Assembly (NCBI RefSeq): GCF_000263195.1
Contig: NC_018749.1
Coordinates: 1 to 64,000, forward strand
Direction: 5' to 3'
Source: Emticicia oligotrophica DSM 17448
GTDB taxonomy: Bacteria; Bacteroidota; Bacteroidia; Cytophagales; Spirosomataceae
DNA: 64,000 nucleotides
The notes beneath the pieces are model-generated. The model did no database searches. It saw only the letters and a program-made list of their open reading frames with translations, and was not told the DNA's origin. This document shows positions 45,564 to 53,434 of this stretch, in pieces. How positions within the stretch are numbered: the first letter of the stretch is position 1; every line of letters starts with the position of its first letter. A program made the position numbers and the translations under genes.

Positions 45564-46925
45564 ATGGAAACAAATCAAAGTCAAACTTTCGTTAAAATGC
45601 CCGTTGTAAATCCTAATGCCGCTGGGATTGATATTGGCAGTAAATTTCATGTGGTTGCTTTAGATGGCAAAAATAGTGAGGTGAAGGAATTCGGTGTATA
45701 TACCGAGAATCTTTACGAAATTGCTCAATATTTAAAAGACAATCATATTCAAACTGTTGCTATGGAAGCTACTGGCGGATACGAAAGCCCTTTAGTTGCC
45801 ATATTGCAGGCATACGATTTAAAAGTTGTGGTTACTGCTGGAGTAAATACGAAGAATTTCAAAGGTAAAAAGTCTGATGTTCAGGATTCAGTTAGAATTC
45901 AACAGTTACATTCTCTTGGCTTATTACCTTCATGTTTTGTTCCAGATAATTTTTCTATGGAATTGCGTTCATTGGTTAGATTGAGAAGAAACCTAATAGA
46001 AAATTCATCTGATTACATTCGCAGAACACAAAAAATACTTAGAAATGCCAATATTAGATTAGATGTGGCTCTGGCACATTCAACCTCTCAATCAAGTTTG
46101 CGTATTATTGAGTCCATTATAAATGGTGAAATGGATGGAGTCAAACTAGCTCAATTGGCTGATAAAAGATGTAAAAAAAGTAAAACAGAAATTGCGAAGG
46201 CTCTTACTGGCAATATTAAAGCAACCGACATATTTCAATTAAAACAGTGTTATCGAATTTATCAAAATTTGTTAGAGGAGTTAAAACTATTGGATTGTGA
46301 AATTGAAAAGCTACTTAAAAGTGAGGCACAAAACAACAATATTGATTTGGTATGTGCAAAAACAAATAAAAGAGTTGATAGAAATGTCCCTAAATATCCA
46401 GTTGAAAACTATGCCTATCAAATATTTGATGGCATTAATCTGGATACTATACCAGGGATGGGACGAGATGCTATTTTAGTGTTTTTATCAGAAATAGGTA
46501 ACAGGATTGATTCTTTTCAATCAGCAAAAAGTTTTTCAAATTATTTAAGACTCACACCAAATCACCGAGTTACTGGAGGAAAAATAAAGTCAAATCACTC
46601 ACAGAAAAACAAGTCATCTATGAGTGTAACTTTAAAAAGAATTGCATTAAATGTCGGTAAAATGAAAGATAATAATCCTCTAACTACCTTTTTTAATAAG
46701 ATTAAAAGCAAAGTTGGTACGATGAAGGCTATTACTGCAACTGCTAATAAAATGGCACGAATAATATGGACTCTGTTTAAGAAAAATGAAGAATTCAATT
46801 TCTCGAAATTACAACAGAAACCTATTAATAAAACCAAAGTATTGGAGCAAATGAAAAAAAAGATTTCAAATTTGAACTTAGAAAAGTCCGAATTAAGTAT
46901 TTTTTTGCAAAGTATAACTACCTAA
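45564..46925 (+). CDS. IS110 family transposase
   Basis: A 453-residue RuvC-like DEDD transposase: NAAGIDIGSKFHVVALDG near residues 13-30 (first Asp), VAMEATGGYESPLVAIL (Glu), GKKSDVQDSVRIQQLHSLGL (Asp pair region), then the C-terminal domain with NLDTIPGMGRDAILVFLSEIG near 292 and LRLTPNHRVTGGKIKSNHSQ; the conserved catalytic Ser region follows (NKSSMSVTLKRIALNVGKM). Length is at the long end of the family because of an inserted middle segment (~200-280). Intact and probably active. Confidence 0.93.
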   Translation: METNQSQTFVKMPVVNPNAAGIDIGSKFHVVALDGKNSEVKEFGVYTENLYEIAQYLKDNHIQTVAMEATGGYESPLVAILQAYDLKVVVTAGVNTKNFKGKKSDVQDSVRIQQLHSLGLLPSCFVPDNFSMELRSLVRLRRNLIENSSDYIRRTQKILRNANIRLDVALAHSTSQSSLRIIESIINGEMDGVKLAQLADKRCKKSKTEIAKALTGNIKATDIFQLKQCYRIYQNLLEELKLLDCEIEKLLKSEAQNNNIDLVCAKTNKRVDRNVPKYPVENYAYQIFDGINLDTIPGMGRDAILVFLSEIGNRIDSFQSAKSFSNYLRLTPNHRVTGGKIKSNHSQKNKSSMSVTLKRIALNVGKMKDNNPLTTFFNKIKSKVGTMKAITATANKMARIIWTLFKKNEEFNFSKLQQKPINKTKVLEQMKKKISNLNLEKSELSIFLQSITT

Positions 46926-46981
46926 TTATAAGAAAGTTATGAATAATGCGTATATAACGAGGATAGCTTGACAGTTTCGGA

Positions 46982-47977
46982 TTAAGCCGTATTTACAGGT
47001 TTTCTAATCACATTAGAAAACCTTATTTTTTTATACGGATACCACCTAAGTCTTTGACTACCAATAGATTGATGAGCCTGCTTAGGTGTTCTGTAATCTA
47101 ATGAAGCATGCGGGCGGTAATCATTATAAGTCTTGATTACTCGCTCAATTACCTCCGAAGCCTCACAAAAAGAAATAAATCCCTTCACATTAAAATCCTC
47201 TTTTAAAGTACGATTCAGGCGTTCAGCCATCGAATTTTCATTGGGTTCGGCCGATGAACACATACTAATTTCCACATTTGAATCCCTCAATAAATCCACA
47301 TATACCCATGAGCAGTACTGTACACCTCTGTCCGAATGGTGTATTAATTGTGTGGCTTTAGTGCGGGATTTTAATGCCATTTTTAGAGCTAAAACAGGCC
47401 CTTTGGCATCCAACTTTTTTTGTATAGACCAGCCAACAATCTTTCGAGAAAAAGCATCCATAATCAATGATAAATAAGCAAAGCCACGACCACACGAAAG
47501 ATAAGTCATGTCGGACACCCACAACGTTTCAGTTTCTGTTGGAATAATATCTTTCACTAAATTTGGATACTTTTTCAAGCAATGGTCAGAATTGGTTGTA
47601 ACCACTCTACGACCTTTCTTTTTGACCAATAAACCCTCTTTTTTTAGTAAATAATGTATCTTATCGCGACCCATTTTAATGAAATGGGAAGACAAAAAAG
47701 GCTTTAAAAGTTCATACAATTTAGCCGTACCAATACCTGGTATTCGCTTGCGAATAGCTAATATTTCAGCCAAAACTGCATCAAATTCAAACGAAACCTT
47801 TTCTTTCTGCTTGATAGCCGCATACCAAGCCTGACGACTAAACCCAAACAATGAACAGAGCAAACTCATACCCAGCAAGGGGTAGCGACAAGTCAGCTTT
47901 TCAACCGTTTGGGTGCGAACTTTTTTTTGATAGAAATATTCATAGTTTCTTCGGCCACATCGACCAAAGTTTCCCAA
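46982..47977 (-). CDS. IS3 transposase OrfB (DDE integrase)
   Basis: 331 codons in the -1 frame relative to OrfA. The helical HTH_21-type region is followed by the rve integrase core: Asp in LWVSDMTYLSCG near 150, Asp in LIHHSDRGVQYC near 215, and Glu in NENSMAERLNRTLKEDF near 252; C-terminal YNDYRPHASLDYRTPKQ. The real product is an OrfAB fusion made by -1 frameshifting at the A8G run; the N-terminal ~28 codons of this frame overlap OrfA. Complete. Confidence 0.92.
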   Translation of the reverse strand: MGNFGRCGRRNYEYFYQKKVRTQTVEKLTCRYPLLGMSLLCSLFGFSRQAWYAAIKQKEKVSFEFDAVLAEILAIRKRIPGIGTAKLYELLKPFLSSHFIKMGRDKIHYLLKKEGLLVKKKGRRVVTTNSDHCLKKYPNLVKDIIPTETETLWVSDMTYLSCGRGFAYLSLIMDAFSRKIVGWSIQKKLDAKGPVLALKMALKSRTKATQLIHHSDRGVQYCSWVYVDLLRDSNVEISMCSSAEPNENSMAERLNRTLKEDFNVKGFISFCEASEVIERVIKTYNDYRPHASLDYRTPKQAHQSIGSQRLRWYPYKKIRFSNVIRKPVNTA

Positions 47978-48279
47978 GCAACAGCCTTCAATTTGAAAAA
48001 TTCTTTTTCTTTTTCGAGTAACTTGATTTTTGCTTCAAGTTCTTTGATTCGTGCATTCTCTGATTTCATTTTCTTAGTTTTTTTAGGTTTAAGAAGGGGT
48101 AAAACTCTATGCTTAAAATACCATCTGTTAAGATGTCGAACACGCTTAAAATCCATCTGTAAGCCAGTCTTCAATTCGGTAGAAGAGACCAGTCCAGCAC
48201 GGTAACTTTCTACTACTTTTCGTAAGTAGGGTATGAAGTTACGATTTTTTTTATTTCTTTGTAAGTACTTGATTATCAT
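47893..48279 (-). CDS. IS3 OrfA (helix-turn-helix)
   Basis: A 128-residue protein with an N-terminal helix-turn-helix/recognition region (YLRKVVESYRAGLVSSTELK) and a leucine-zipper-like coiled coil (ARIKELEAKIKLLEKEKEFF) that mediates multimerisation in IS3 elements. Its 3' end overlaps OrfB by 85 bp across the frameshift site. Confidence 0.9.
   Translation of the reverse strand: MIIKYLQRNKKNRNFIPYLRKVVESYRAGLVSSTELKTGLQMDFKRVRHLNRWYFKHRVLPLLKPKKTKKMKSENARIKELEAKIKLLEKEKEFFKLKAVAWETLVDVAEETMNISIKKKFAPKRLKS
47920..47928 (-). promoter_or_regulatory. programmed -1 frameshift heptamer (A8G)
   Basis: On the minus strand ATC AAA AAA AAG TTC contains A-AAA-AAG, a classic slippery heptamer. Slipping back one base moves ribosomes from OrfA (IKKKFAPK) to OrfB (QKKVRTQT). 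Located in the overlap of the two frames. Confidence 0.8.
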
Positions 48280-48302
48280 ATATTTATATTATATATGTCA
48301 AG

Positions 48303-48664
48303 TTAAATTAGTAGCATATGATATGTTTTATAATTAATCTTATGTTAAGTAACATTTATAAATGCCTGATACAATTTCAGTGTTAATCAAAATAAATAAA
48401 TCATTATCAAATTTTAAACCTTTCAAAACTCCTATTAATCATTTCAAGCTGTTGGATTACATGAGCTTCATAGGCTGTGCGTTACCTTTATTGAACTCTG
48501 ACTTCTAACTTACATTTACGCCATTAATAACTCCACGGAAATATTCAAAAACAATAGTTAATTTACACACCGAACCAAATAATAAATATCTAAATTCAAT
48601 TTTGATTGATTCTAATCATTTTTAGTATTTGCATACACTATCCCGCCTATTCCATGAAAATACT
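48303..48664. other. AT-rich region before the cas ruins
   Basis: About 360 bp with no recognised gene or repeat array. I looked for regularly spaced repeats here, as expected near cas genes, and saw none. Confidence 0.4.
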
Positions 48665-48784
48665 ATGAGATTTGCCTTAACTCTACGACCAACTGCTGAC
48701 AATCAACCATTGCTGCAATACCCCTGACTGAAGGAATCTGATGAAGAATATGCTCATTCCTTCATCAGAATGGTTATCAAGTAA
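48665..48784 (+). pseudogene. cas6: possible cas6 remnant
   Basis: An ATG at 48665 starts MRFALTLRPTADNQPLLQYP then a stop, resembling the Cas6 N-terminus (MRFxLTL). The next frame reads LKESDEEYAHSFIRM, like the Cas6 helix SDEEYAxFLH. Only ~40 codons survive. It lies directly upstream of the cas4 remnant. The match is short, so confidence is modest. Confidence 0.4.
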
Positions 48785-48787
48785 TAG

Positions 48788-49262
48788 CTTAAGAATTTCA
48801 AACATTTTACGTTCTCCAGTTTCCTTTATCTGCATTTATGCCACCGTAAGCTATGGCTCGCCCATGCAATACTTATGGAGCATACATCGGATATTGTGGC
48901 TGAAGGGAAATTGATTGGCGACACAAGCTACCCACAAAGAGCTGACAAAAACCAAGAACTCGAAATTTCGGCCGAAGTCTTTACCGATAAGGGTTTTGTG
49001 ACTTGCACCGCCAAGATTGATTTTTTTGATGCGATTCGGAGTGTGGTTTACTAAACCAAAAAATCAGCGGCCAAAGAATTGGCTCATGTGGCACAGGTGC
49101 AGTTTTATTTGTATTTATTGCGTAATAATTGAAAAATCGGTTTTACAAGCTACTGAGATTATTTCGCTCGAAAGCTGGCCTCCTACCCTACCCAAATCAA
49201 AATGCGGTAAACGCTCGTATTTTGATTTTTGCCGGAGTAACGAAGAGTATTTTTTGTTTTGA
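48788..49262 (+). pseudogene. cas4: cas4 pseudogene (CRISPR adaptation exonuclease)
   Basis: The frame from 48788 gives LHLCHRKLWLAHAILMEHTS then DIVAEGKLIGDTSYPQRADK, the canonical Cas4 N-terminus including the first cluster Cys. IDFFDAIRSVVY is followed by a TAA where Glu is expected, then TKKSAAKELAHVAQVQFYLY, the QxxxY motif. After LLRNN the frame shifts and the C-terminal cluster CGKRSYFDFCRSNEEY appears in the +1 frame, ending at 49262. So it carries at least one nonsense mutation and one frameshift/deletion. Functional Cas4 needs all four Cys; this gene is dead. Confidence 0.8.
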
Positions 49263-49276
49263 AATCAAAACAAAAA
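49251..49276. repeat. 12-bp inverted repeat before the ATPase gene
   Basis: tttttgttttga / tcaaaacaaaaa with a 2-base centre, overlapping the end of the cas4 ruin and 35 bp before the ATPase start. It may be an operator, or the border of the inserted ATPase cassette. Confidence 0.45.
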
Positions 49277-49310
49277 AATATTATATTTGTATTGAACTCA
49301 AAACAATTAT

Positions 49311-50507
49311 ATGGAAAAACTATTTTCATTTCAAGACAATTTACTCCGTAATGTAAAGTCAGATTACAAAAGGTATCTTTATGATGCTATCTCTTTTAGT
49401 GAGCGTATGATTGCCATTAAAGGGATAAGAGGGGTTGGGAAAACAACCCTACTTTTGCAATATTTGAAAACCCAAAACCTCAATAAATCACTGTATGTTA
49501 CGGCCGACCATCCATGGTTTTATACAAAAAATCTATTGGACACTGCTGAAGAATGGCACAAATTGGGAGGCCGACTTCTGATAATTGATGAAGTACATAA
49601 ATATAAAAACTGGTCATCGGAGATGAAAAATATCTATGATGGTTTTCCTGATATGCAAATAATTTTTACAGCATCATCAGCATTAGATATTTATCGAGGA
49701 GAAGCTGATCTAAGTCGCAGAGTACTTTCTTACTCATTACATGGATTGTCATTTCGAGAGTACTTGATAATTAACAAAATAGCCCATTGCAAAACATACT
49801 CACTGAGCGATATATTAGAGAACCATCGGGCCATTGCTGCTGAAATAATGGAGCAAATCGCATCTCCACTTGGACATTTTAAGTCATATTTGCGTCACGG
49901 ATATTTACCATTTGGTACTGTAAAAGGAAACGAACAAGACTATTTGACAAGAGTTTTTCAGATAATTGATGCGTGTTTAGCTTATGATTTGGCTTTTATT
50001 AATGATTACTCGGCCGAACACCAATCAAAAATTAAAAAATTATTGGGAATTTTATCAGAAACGGTTCCGTATATCCCTAATATTTTGGAATTAGCCACTC
50101 AACTTCAAATTGGCAGAAACACTCTTTTAATGCTTTTACAGCATCTGGAGCAGGCCGCATTGATAAATTTAATCAATAAAACAGGAAAGGGCTTTTCAGC
50201 ACTTCAAAAACCCGACAAGATTACCTTAGAAAATACCAACTTCTGTTATGCACTAAGTAATGTACCAGATGAAGGCTCAATGCGAGAGACCTTTTTTGTA
50301 AATCAACTTAGAAATGCAGGTAGAAATGTTGAAGTATCTGATACGGCAGATTATATAATTGATGGCAAAATAACGGTGGAAATTGGTGGAAAAAGTAAGA
50401 AAAAGAAACAAATAAAGGCTATTGATGATGCCTTTGTTATAAAAGATAATATCGAAACAGGAATTGGAAATGTGGTTCCGCTCTGGCTTTTTGGCTTTTT
50501 ATATTAA
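49311..50507 (+). CDS. AAA family ATPase (DUF4143-type), copy 1
   Basis: A 398-residue P-loop ATPase: Walker A IKGIRGVGKTTLLLQYL near residue 40, Walker B RLLIIDEVHKYKNW near 90, sensor-type IIFTASSALDIYRG near 120, and the C-terminal DUF4143 part with SMRETFFVNQLRNAG and a PD-(D/E)xK-like tail DYIIDGKITVEIGGKSKKKK. These proteins are common, patchily distributed and of unknown function. The gene is intact although it stands between dead cas4 and cas1, so it arrived as a separate unit. Confidence 0.88.
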   Translation: MEKLFSFQDNLLRNVKSDYKRYLYDAISFSERMIAIKGIRGVGKTTLLLQYLKTQNLNKSLYVTADHPWFYTKNLLDTAEEWHKLGGRLLIIDEVHKYKNWSSEMKNIYDGFPDMQIIFTASSALDIYRGEADLSRRVLSYSLHGLSFREYLIINKIAHCKTYSLSDILENHRAIAAEIMEQIASPLGHFKSYLRHGYLPFGTVKGNEQDYLTRVFQIIDACLAYDLAFINDYSAEHQSKIKKLLGILSETVPYIPNILELATQLQIGRNTLLMLLQHLEQAALINLINKTGKGFSALQKPDKITLENTNFCYALSNVPDEGSMRETFFVNQLRNAGRNVEVSDTADYIIDGKITVEIGGKSKKKKQIKAIDDAFVIKDNIETGIGNVVPLWLFGFLY

Positions 50508-50528
50508 GCATATTTAAAATTTTTCTTG

Positions 50529-50811
50529 ATGTGAAAAAACTTACTATTTGTTCAATCCTAGTCGGTTAAGTCGGCAAGATAGTACGCTCAAATTTTTGCC
50601 CGTTGATGAAAATGGCAATGAAGGGCAGGCTGTTTTTTTACCCGTTGAGAACATAGACAACATTTATTGTTTTGGCTCGCTTGATGCCAATTCGGCAATG
50701 TATAATTTTCTTGGGGAACACCATATTTCGGTGCATTTGTTTGAATAGTATGAGCATTATACGGGTTCGTTTATGCCAAAAGAATATTTATTGGAGGGCA
50801 AAATGTAGGTT
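50529..50811 (+). pseudogene. cas1: cas1 pseudogene, truncated
   Basis: From 50533 the frame reads EKTYYLFNPSRLSRQDSTLK, ENIDNIYCFGSLDANSAMYN and HHISVHLFE, which is the Cas1 N-terminal beta-domain. A TAG replaces a codon that should encode Tyr, after which YEHYTGSFMPKEYLLEGKM follows in the same frame, then another TAG. The start is lost and the whole catalytic C-terminal half is missing; the sequence switches to an outer-membrane protein fragment at about 50812. Confidence 0.85.
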
Positions 50812-51247
50812 GAACGAACGAAGTATTTTTTATCGAAAAATCAAAGGTTCATTATTTGAAAATGCCGTTTCGGTTAATAGTAAAGGTTGGGTTTATTCTA
50901 TTAATTATCAAATTACGCCGACATTTAGTACGCAATTTAATCTTTCATATCTTTCGGCAAGAAATACCGCTCAGGGTGAAGATTCACGATTTTATCAACC
51001 AAATTTTTCTATCAAAAAGTCTTTCTTAGAAAATAAATTGTCAGTTTCTGCACAATGGCAAAATGCAGCTTTAGGAAATATGAAAGTAAACGAACAAAGA
51101 ATTACGACTTTGGGCTCAAATCTTTATACAACAACAAACTACATTCAAGAACGTAATATCTTATTGCTTAATCTCGCTTACAGTTTCAATAAATCAGATA
51201 AAAAGACCAAACTGCCTTCAAGTGAGTTTGGCGAAAAAGAGTTTTAA
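50812..51247 (+). pseudogene. C-terminal fragment of an outer membrane beta-barrel receptor
   Basis: SIFYRKIKGSLFENAVSVNS leads to KGWVYSINYQITPTFSTQFN, then ALGNMKVNEQRITTLGSNLY and a C-terminus KLPSSEFGEKEF. This is the end of a TonB-receptor-like outer-membrane beta-barrel family protein. About 130-145 codons remain, with no start of its own; an apparent ATG at 50672 lies in the wrong frame of cas1. Confidence 0.7.
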
Positions 51248-51330
51248 ATGATTTCAAGGTCAAAAATTCTCAATTAATACGCACCGCTGAAATTAATTTC
51301 AGAATTAACTTATAAAAGGTTGCTTGACAA

Positions 51331-51365
51331 TAAAATCCTTCATTAGCCATTAATGAAAGATTTTA
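51331..51365. terminator. 15-bp stem hairpin at the end of the arabinose transcript
   Basis: taaaatccttcatta pairs with taatgaaagatttta (one mismatch) around a 5-base loop. It lies just downstream of the truncated transaldolase on the minus strand, where the araBA/araD transcript would end. Confidence 0.6.
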
Positions 51366-51366
51366 T

Positions 51367-51441
51367 TACACCATCCAAAACGCCTAAATCGTTGGCTTCT
51401 TTGATTTCGGCTAAATTTGCAGTATCAATAAAAAATTTCAT
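51367..51441 (-). pseudogene. transaldolase (fructose-6-phosphate aldolase type), 5' fragment
   Basis: From the ATG at 51441: [20 protein letters not shown] then VLDGV, the exact N-terminus of the small TalC/FSA-type transaldolases, after which the match stops (expected T-T-N-P-S). Only 25 codons are left. It lies 24 bp after araD and was probably the next gene of the arabinose operon before a rearrangement joined it to the receptor fragment. Confidence 0.78.
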
Positions 51442-51465
51442 CTTATAGAATTTTAGTAGATTTGT

Positions 51466-52170
51466 TTAACATCCTTGTCCATAATAAGCATTTTTGCCGT
51501 GCTTACGATCGTAATGTTTCATTCGTAAAGTATCCTTAATTCTTGGCGTATTCGGATTTATTTGAAGTGTTAGCATTGCTATTCGGGCAATTTCCTCTAG
51601 AACCGCCGCATTATATACCGATTTTTCAGCATTTTTCCCCCAAGTAAATGGCCCATGATTTTGCAGTAAAACCATTTCTACTTCTTTATGTGATAGATTT
51701 TTTTCGGCAAAACAATCGAAAATTTGATTTCCTGTTTCAAATTCATAATCACCTTGAATCATCGCATCAGTCAGTACTGAAGCACAGGGAATATCTTGGT
51801 GCGTGTGGTCGGCGTGGGTTGTCCCAAAAATTGGAATATCTAAACCCGCTTGTGCCCAAGCCACGGCGTAAGTGCTATGCGTATGCGTAATTCCTCCGAT
51901 ATCTTCCCAGTTTTTATAAAGTTGTGCGTGCGTTTTTGTATCTGAAGATGGTCGCATTTTTCCTTCCACAACTTTCGCTTCATAATCCATGATTACGATG
52001 TCTTCGGGCTTGAGTTGTTCATAAGGAACACCACTAGGTTTAATAGCAAATATTGCTTTGTTTCTATCAACGGCACTGACATTCCCAAAGGTAAAAAGCA
52101 CTAAGCCTAATTTTGGAAGCATCATATTAGCTTCGAAACATTCTTCTTTTAATGATTTAAATGTATTCAT
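51466..52170 (-). CDS. araD: L-ribulose-5-phosphate 4-epimerase
   Basis: A 234-residue class II aldolase-fold epimerase converting L-ribulose-5-P to D-xylulose-5-P. Zinc site: HTHSTYAVAWAQ near residue 95 (two His) and LLQNHGPFTWG near 170; substrate-binding GNVSAVDR near 30 and KPSGVPYEQL near 45. I start at 52170 (MNTFKSLKEECFEANMMLPK), because the longer frame runs through the promoter and the divergent ATPase gene. It is separated from araA and araB by that ATPase on the other strand, so it needs its own promoter in the 58-bp divergent space. Confidence 0.93.
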   Translation of the reverse strand: MNTFKSLKEECFEANMMLPKLGLVLFTFGNVSAVDRNKAIFAIKPSGVPYEQLKPEDIVIMDYEAKVVEGKMRPSSDTKTHAQLYKNWEDIGGITHTHSTYAVAWAQAGLDIPIFGTTHADHTHQDIPCASVLTDAMIQGDYEFETGNQIFDCFAEKNLSHKEVEMVLLQNHGPFTWGKNAEKSVYNAAVLEEIARIAMLTLQINPNTPRIKDTLRMKHYDRKHGKNAYYGQGC

Positions 52171-52228
52171 TTTACACTTCCTTAATAAATTTATGTAATT
52201 TTGAATTTCAATTTCAATTTTGCATAAA

Positions 52229-53395
52229 ATGTATATTCCAAGAAATATTGAAAGCTCGATTTTGAACTTAATCTCAAAATTTCCAATCATTTCTCTAACC
52301 GGACCAAGGCAATCTGGCAAGACTACTTTATTGAAAAATATGTTCCCTGAGTATCAGTATGTGTCATTAGATTATATTGATAATAGAGCGTTTGCCGAGA
52401 ATGACCCAAGAGGTTTTTTGGAGAAATATGATAGGTATGTGATCATTGATGAAGCACAAAGAGTGCCCCAAATTTTTAATTACCTACAAGGCAAAGTAGA
52501 TAATGACCAAATTATGGGGCAATACATCATTTCAGGTTCACAAAATTTCTTATTGCTACAAAATATAACTCAAAGTCTTGCTGGGAGAGTTGCAATATTA
52601 CGCTTATTACCCTTCGACTTTACAGAATTAAACCAACAGCAGCTACTCGATGGCAATTATCTAACTCATTGTTTTAAAGGCTTTTATCCGAGCATTTACG
52701 ATAGAAAAATAGAATCTCCATTCTATTATGATAGCTACATTGAAAGTTATGTGGAGCGAGATATTCGAACCATTATCAATGTAAAGGATTTGTCACAATT
52801 CAGATTATTTCTGAAATTATGTGCAGGAAGAATCGGCCAGCTTTTAAACCTAAATGCAGTAGCTAGTGAGTGCGGAATTTCATCAAATACCGCACGTGCT
52901 TGGCTGAGCATCTTAGAAACTTCATACATTGCCTTTACTTTACCCCCATACTTTCAGAATATTAGTAAAAGGCTAGTAAAAGCACCTAAATTATACTTTT
53001 GGGATACGGGTTTGCTTTCTTTTTTATTAGATATTAGGCATCAAGAGCAATTAGAAAATCATTACTTAAGAGGTAATATTTTTGAAAATTTGGTCATTGC
53101 CGAAATGCTCAAAACAAATTATCACCGCCTACACCAGCGAAATTTTTATTTTTATCGAGATTCCAATCAAAATGAAATAGACTTGATGATACAAAATGTA
53201 ACCAAGTTTGACCTTGTTGAAATTAAATCTAGCAAGACTATTAATAGTGAATTTTTCAAAGGAATTCAAAACTTTGAAAAACACTCACCCCAATTAATTC
53301 AAAATAAATATTTGATTTATGGTGGTGATGATGCTTATAATCGACAAAACGTAAATGTAAAAGGCTGGCAATTAAGCCCAAAAATCTTGGAATAA
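52229..53395 (+). CDS. AAA family ATPase (DUF4143-type), copy 2
   Basis: A 388-residue P-loop ATPase started at the ATG 52229 (MYIPRNIESSILNLISKFPI). Walker A LTGPRQSGKTTLLKNMF near 27, Walker B RYVIIDEAQRVPQIFNYL near 72, ISGSQNFLLLQ near 100, LLPFDFTEL, and DUF4143 with ESYVERDIRTIINVKDL, a winged-helix part and a C-terminal PD-(D/E)xK-like FYRDSNQNEIDLMIQNVTKF...LVEIKSSKT. A different branch from copy 1 (which lacks the GPRQSGKTT form). It lies on the opposite strand within the arabinose operon and looks like an insertion. Confidence 0.92.
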   Translation: MYIPRNIESSILNLISKFPIISLTGPRQSGKTTLLKNMFPEYQYVSLDYIDNRAFAENDPRGFLEKYDRYVIIDEAQRVPQIFNYLQGKVDNDQIMGQYIISGSQNFLLLQNITQSLAGRVAILRLLPFDFTELNQQQLLDGNYLTHCFKGFYPSIYDRKIESPFYYDSYIESYVERDIRTIINVKDLSQFRLFLKLCAGRIGQLLNLNAVASECGISSNTARAWLSILETSYIAFTLPPYFQNISKRLVKAPKLYFWDTGLLSFLLDIRHQEQLENHYLRGNIFENLVIAEMLKTNYHRLHQRNFYFYRDSNQNEIDLMIQNVTKFDLVEIKSSKTINSEFFKGIQNFEKHSPQLIQNKYLIYGGDDAYNRQNVNVKGWQLSPKILE

Positions 53396-53434
53396 CATTT
53401 CAAAGAACTCTACAATTTGGTGTATTTCAGATTG

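Larger units (their letters stand above)
46967..48302 (-). mobile_element. IS3 family insertion sequence
   Basis: About 1.34 kb bounded by CTTGACA (46967-46973) and its complement TGTCAAG (48296-48302), containing overlapping orfA and orfB. Size and two-frame layout are those of IS3. I saw no clear target-site duplication. It lies directly downstream of the IS110 transposase. Confidence 0.75.

Noticed and set aside
50672-51247. 191-codon frame as one protein
   Set aside because: Its first ~45 codons are cas1 read in the wrong frame; only the later part is a real (fragmentary) receptor sequence.
48303-51466. CRISPR array near the cas remnants
   Set aside because: I looked for regularly spaced identical repeats and found none.
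52171-52320. N-terminal extension of araD by 50 codons
   Set aside because: The extension is antisense to the start of the divergent ATPase gene; the epimerase family begins at the ATG at 52170.
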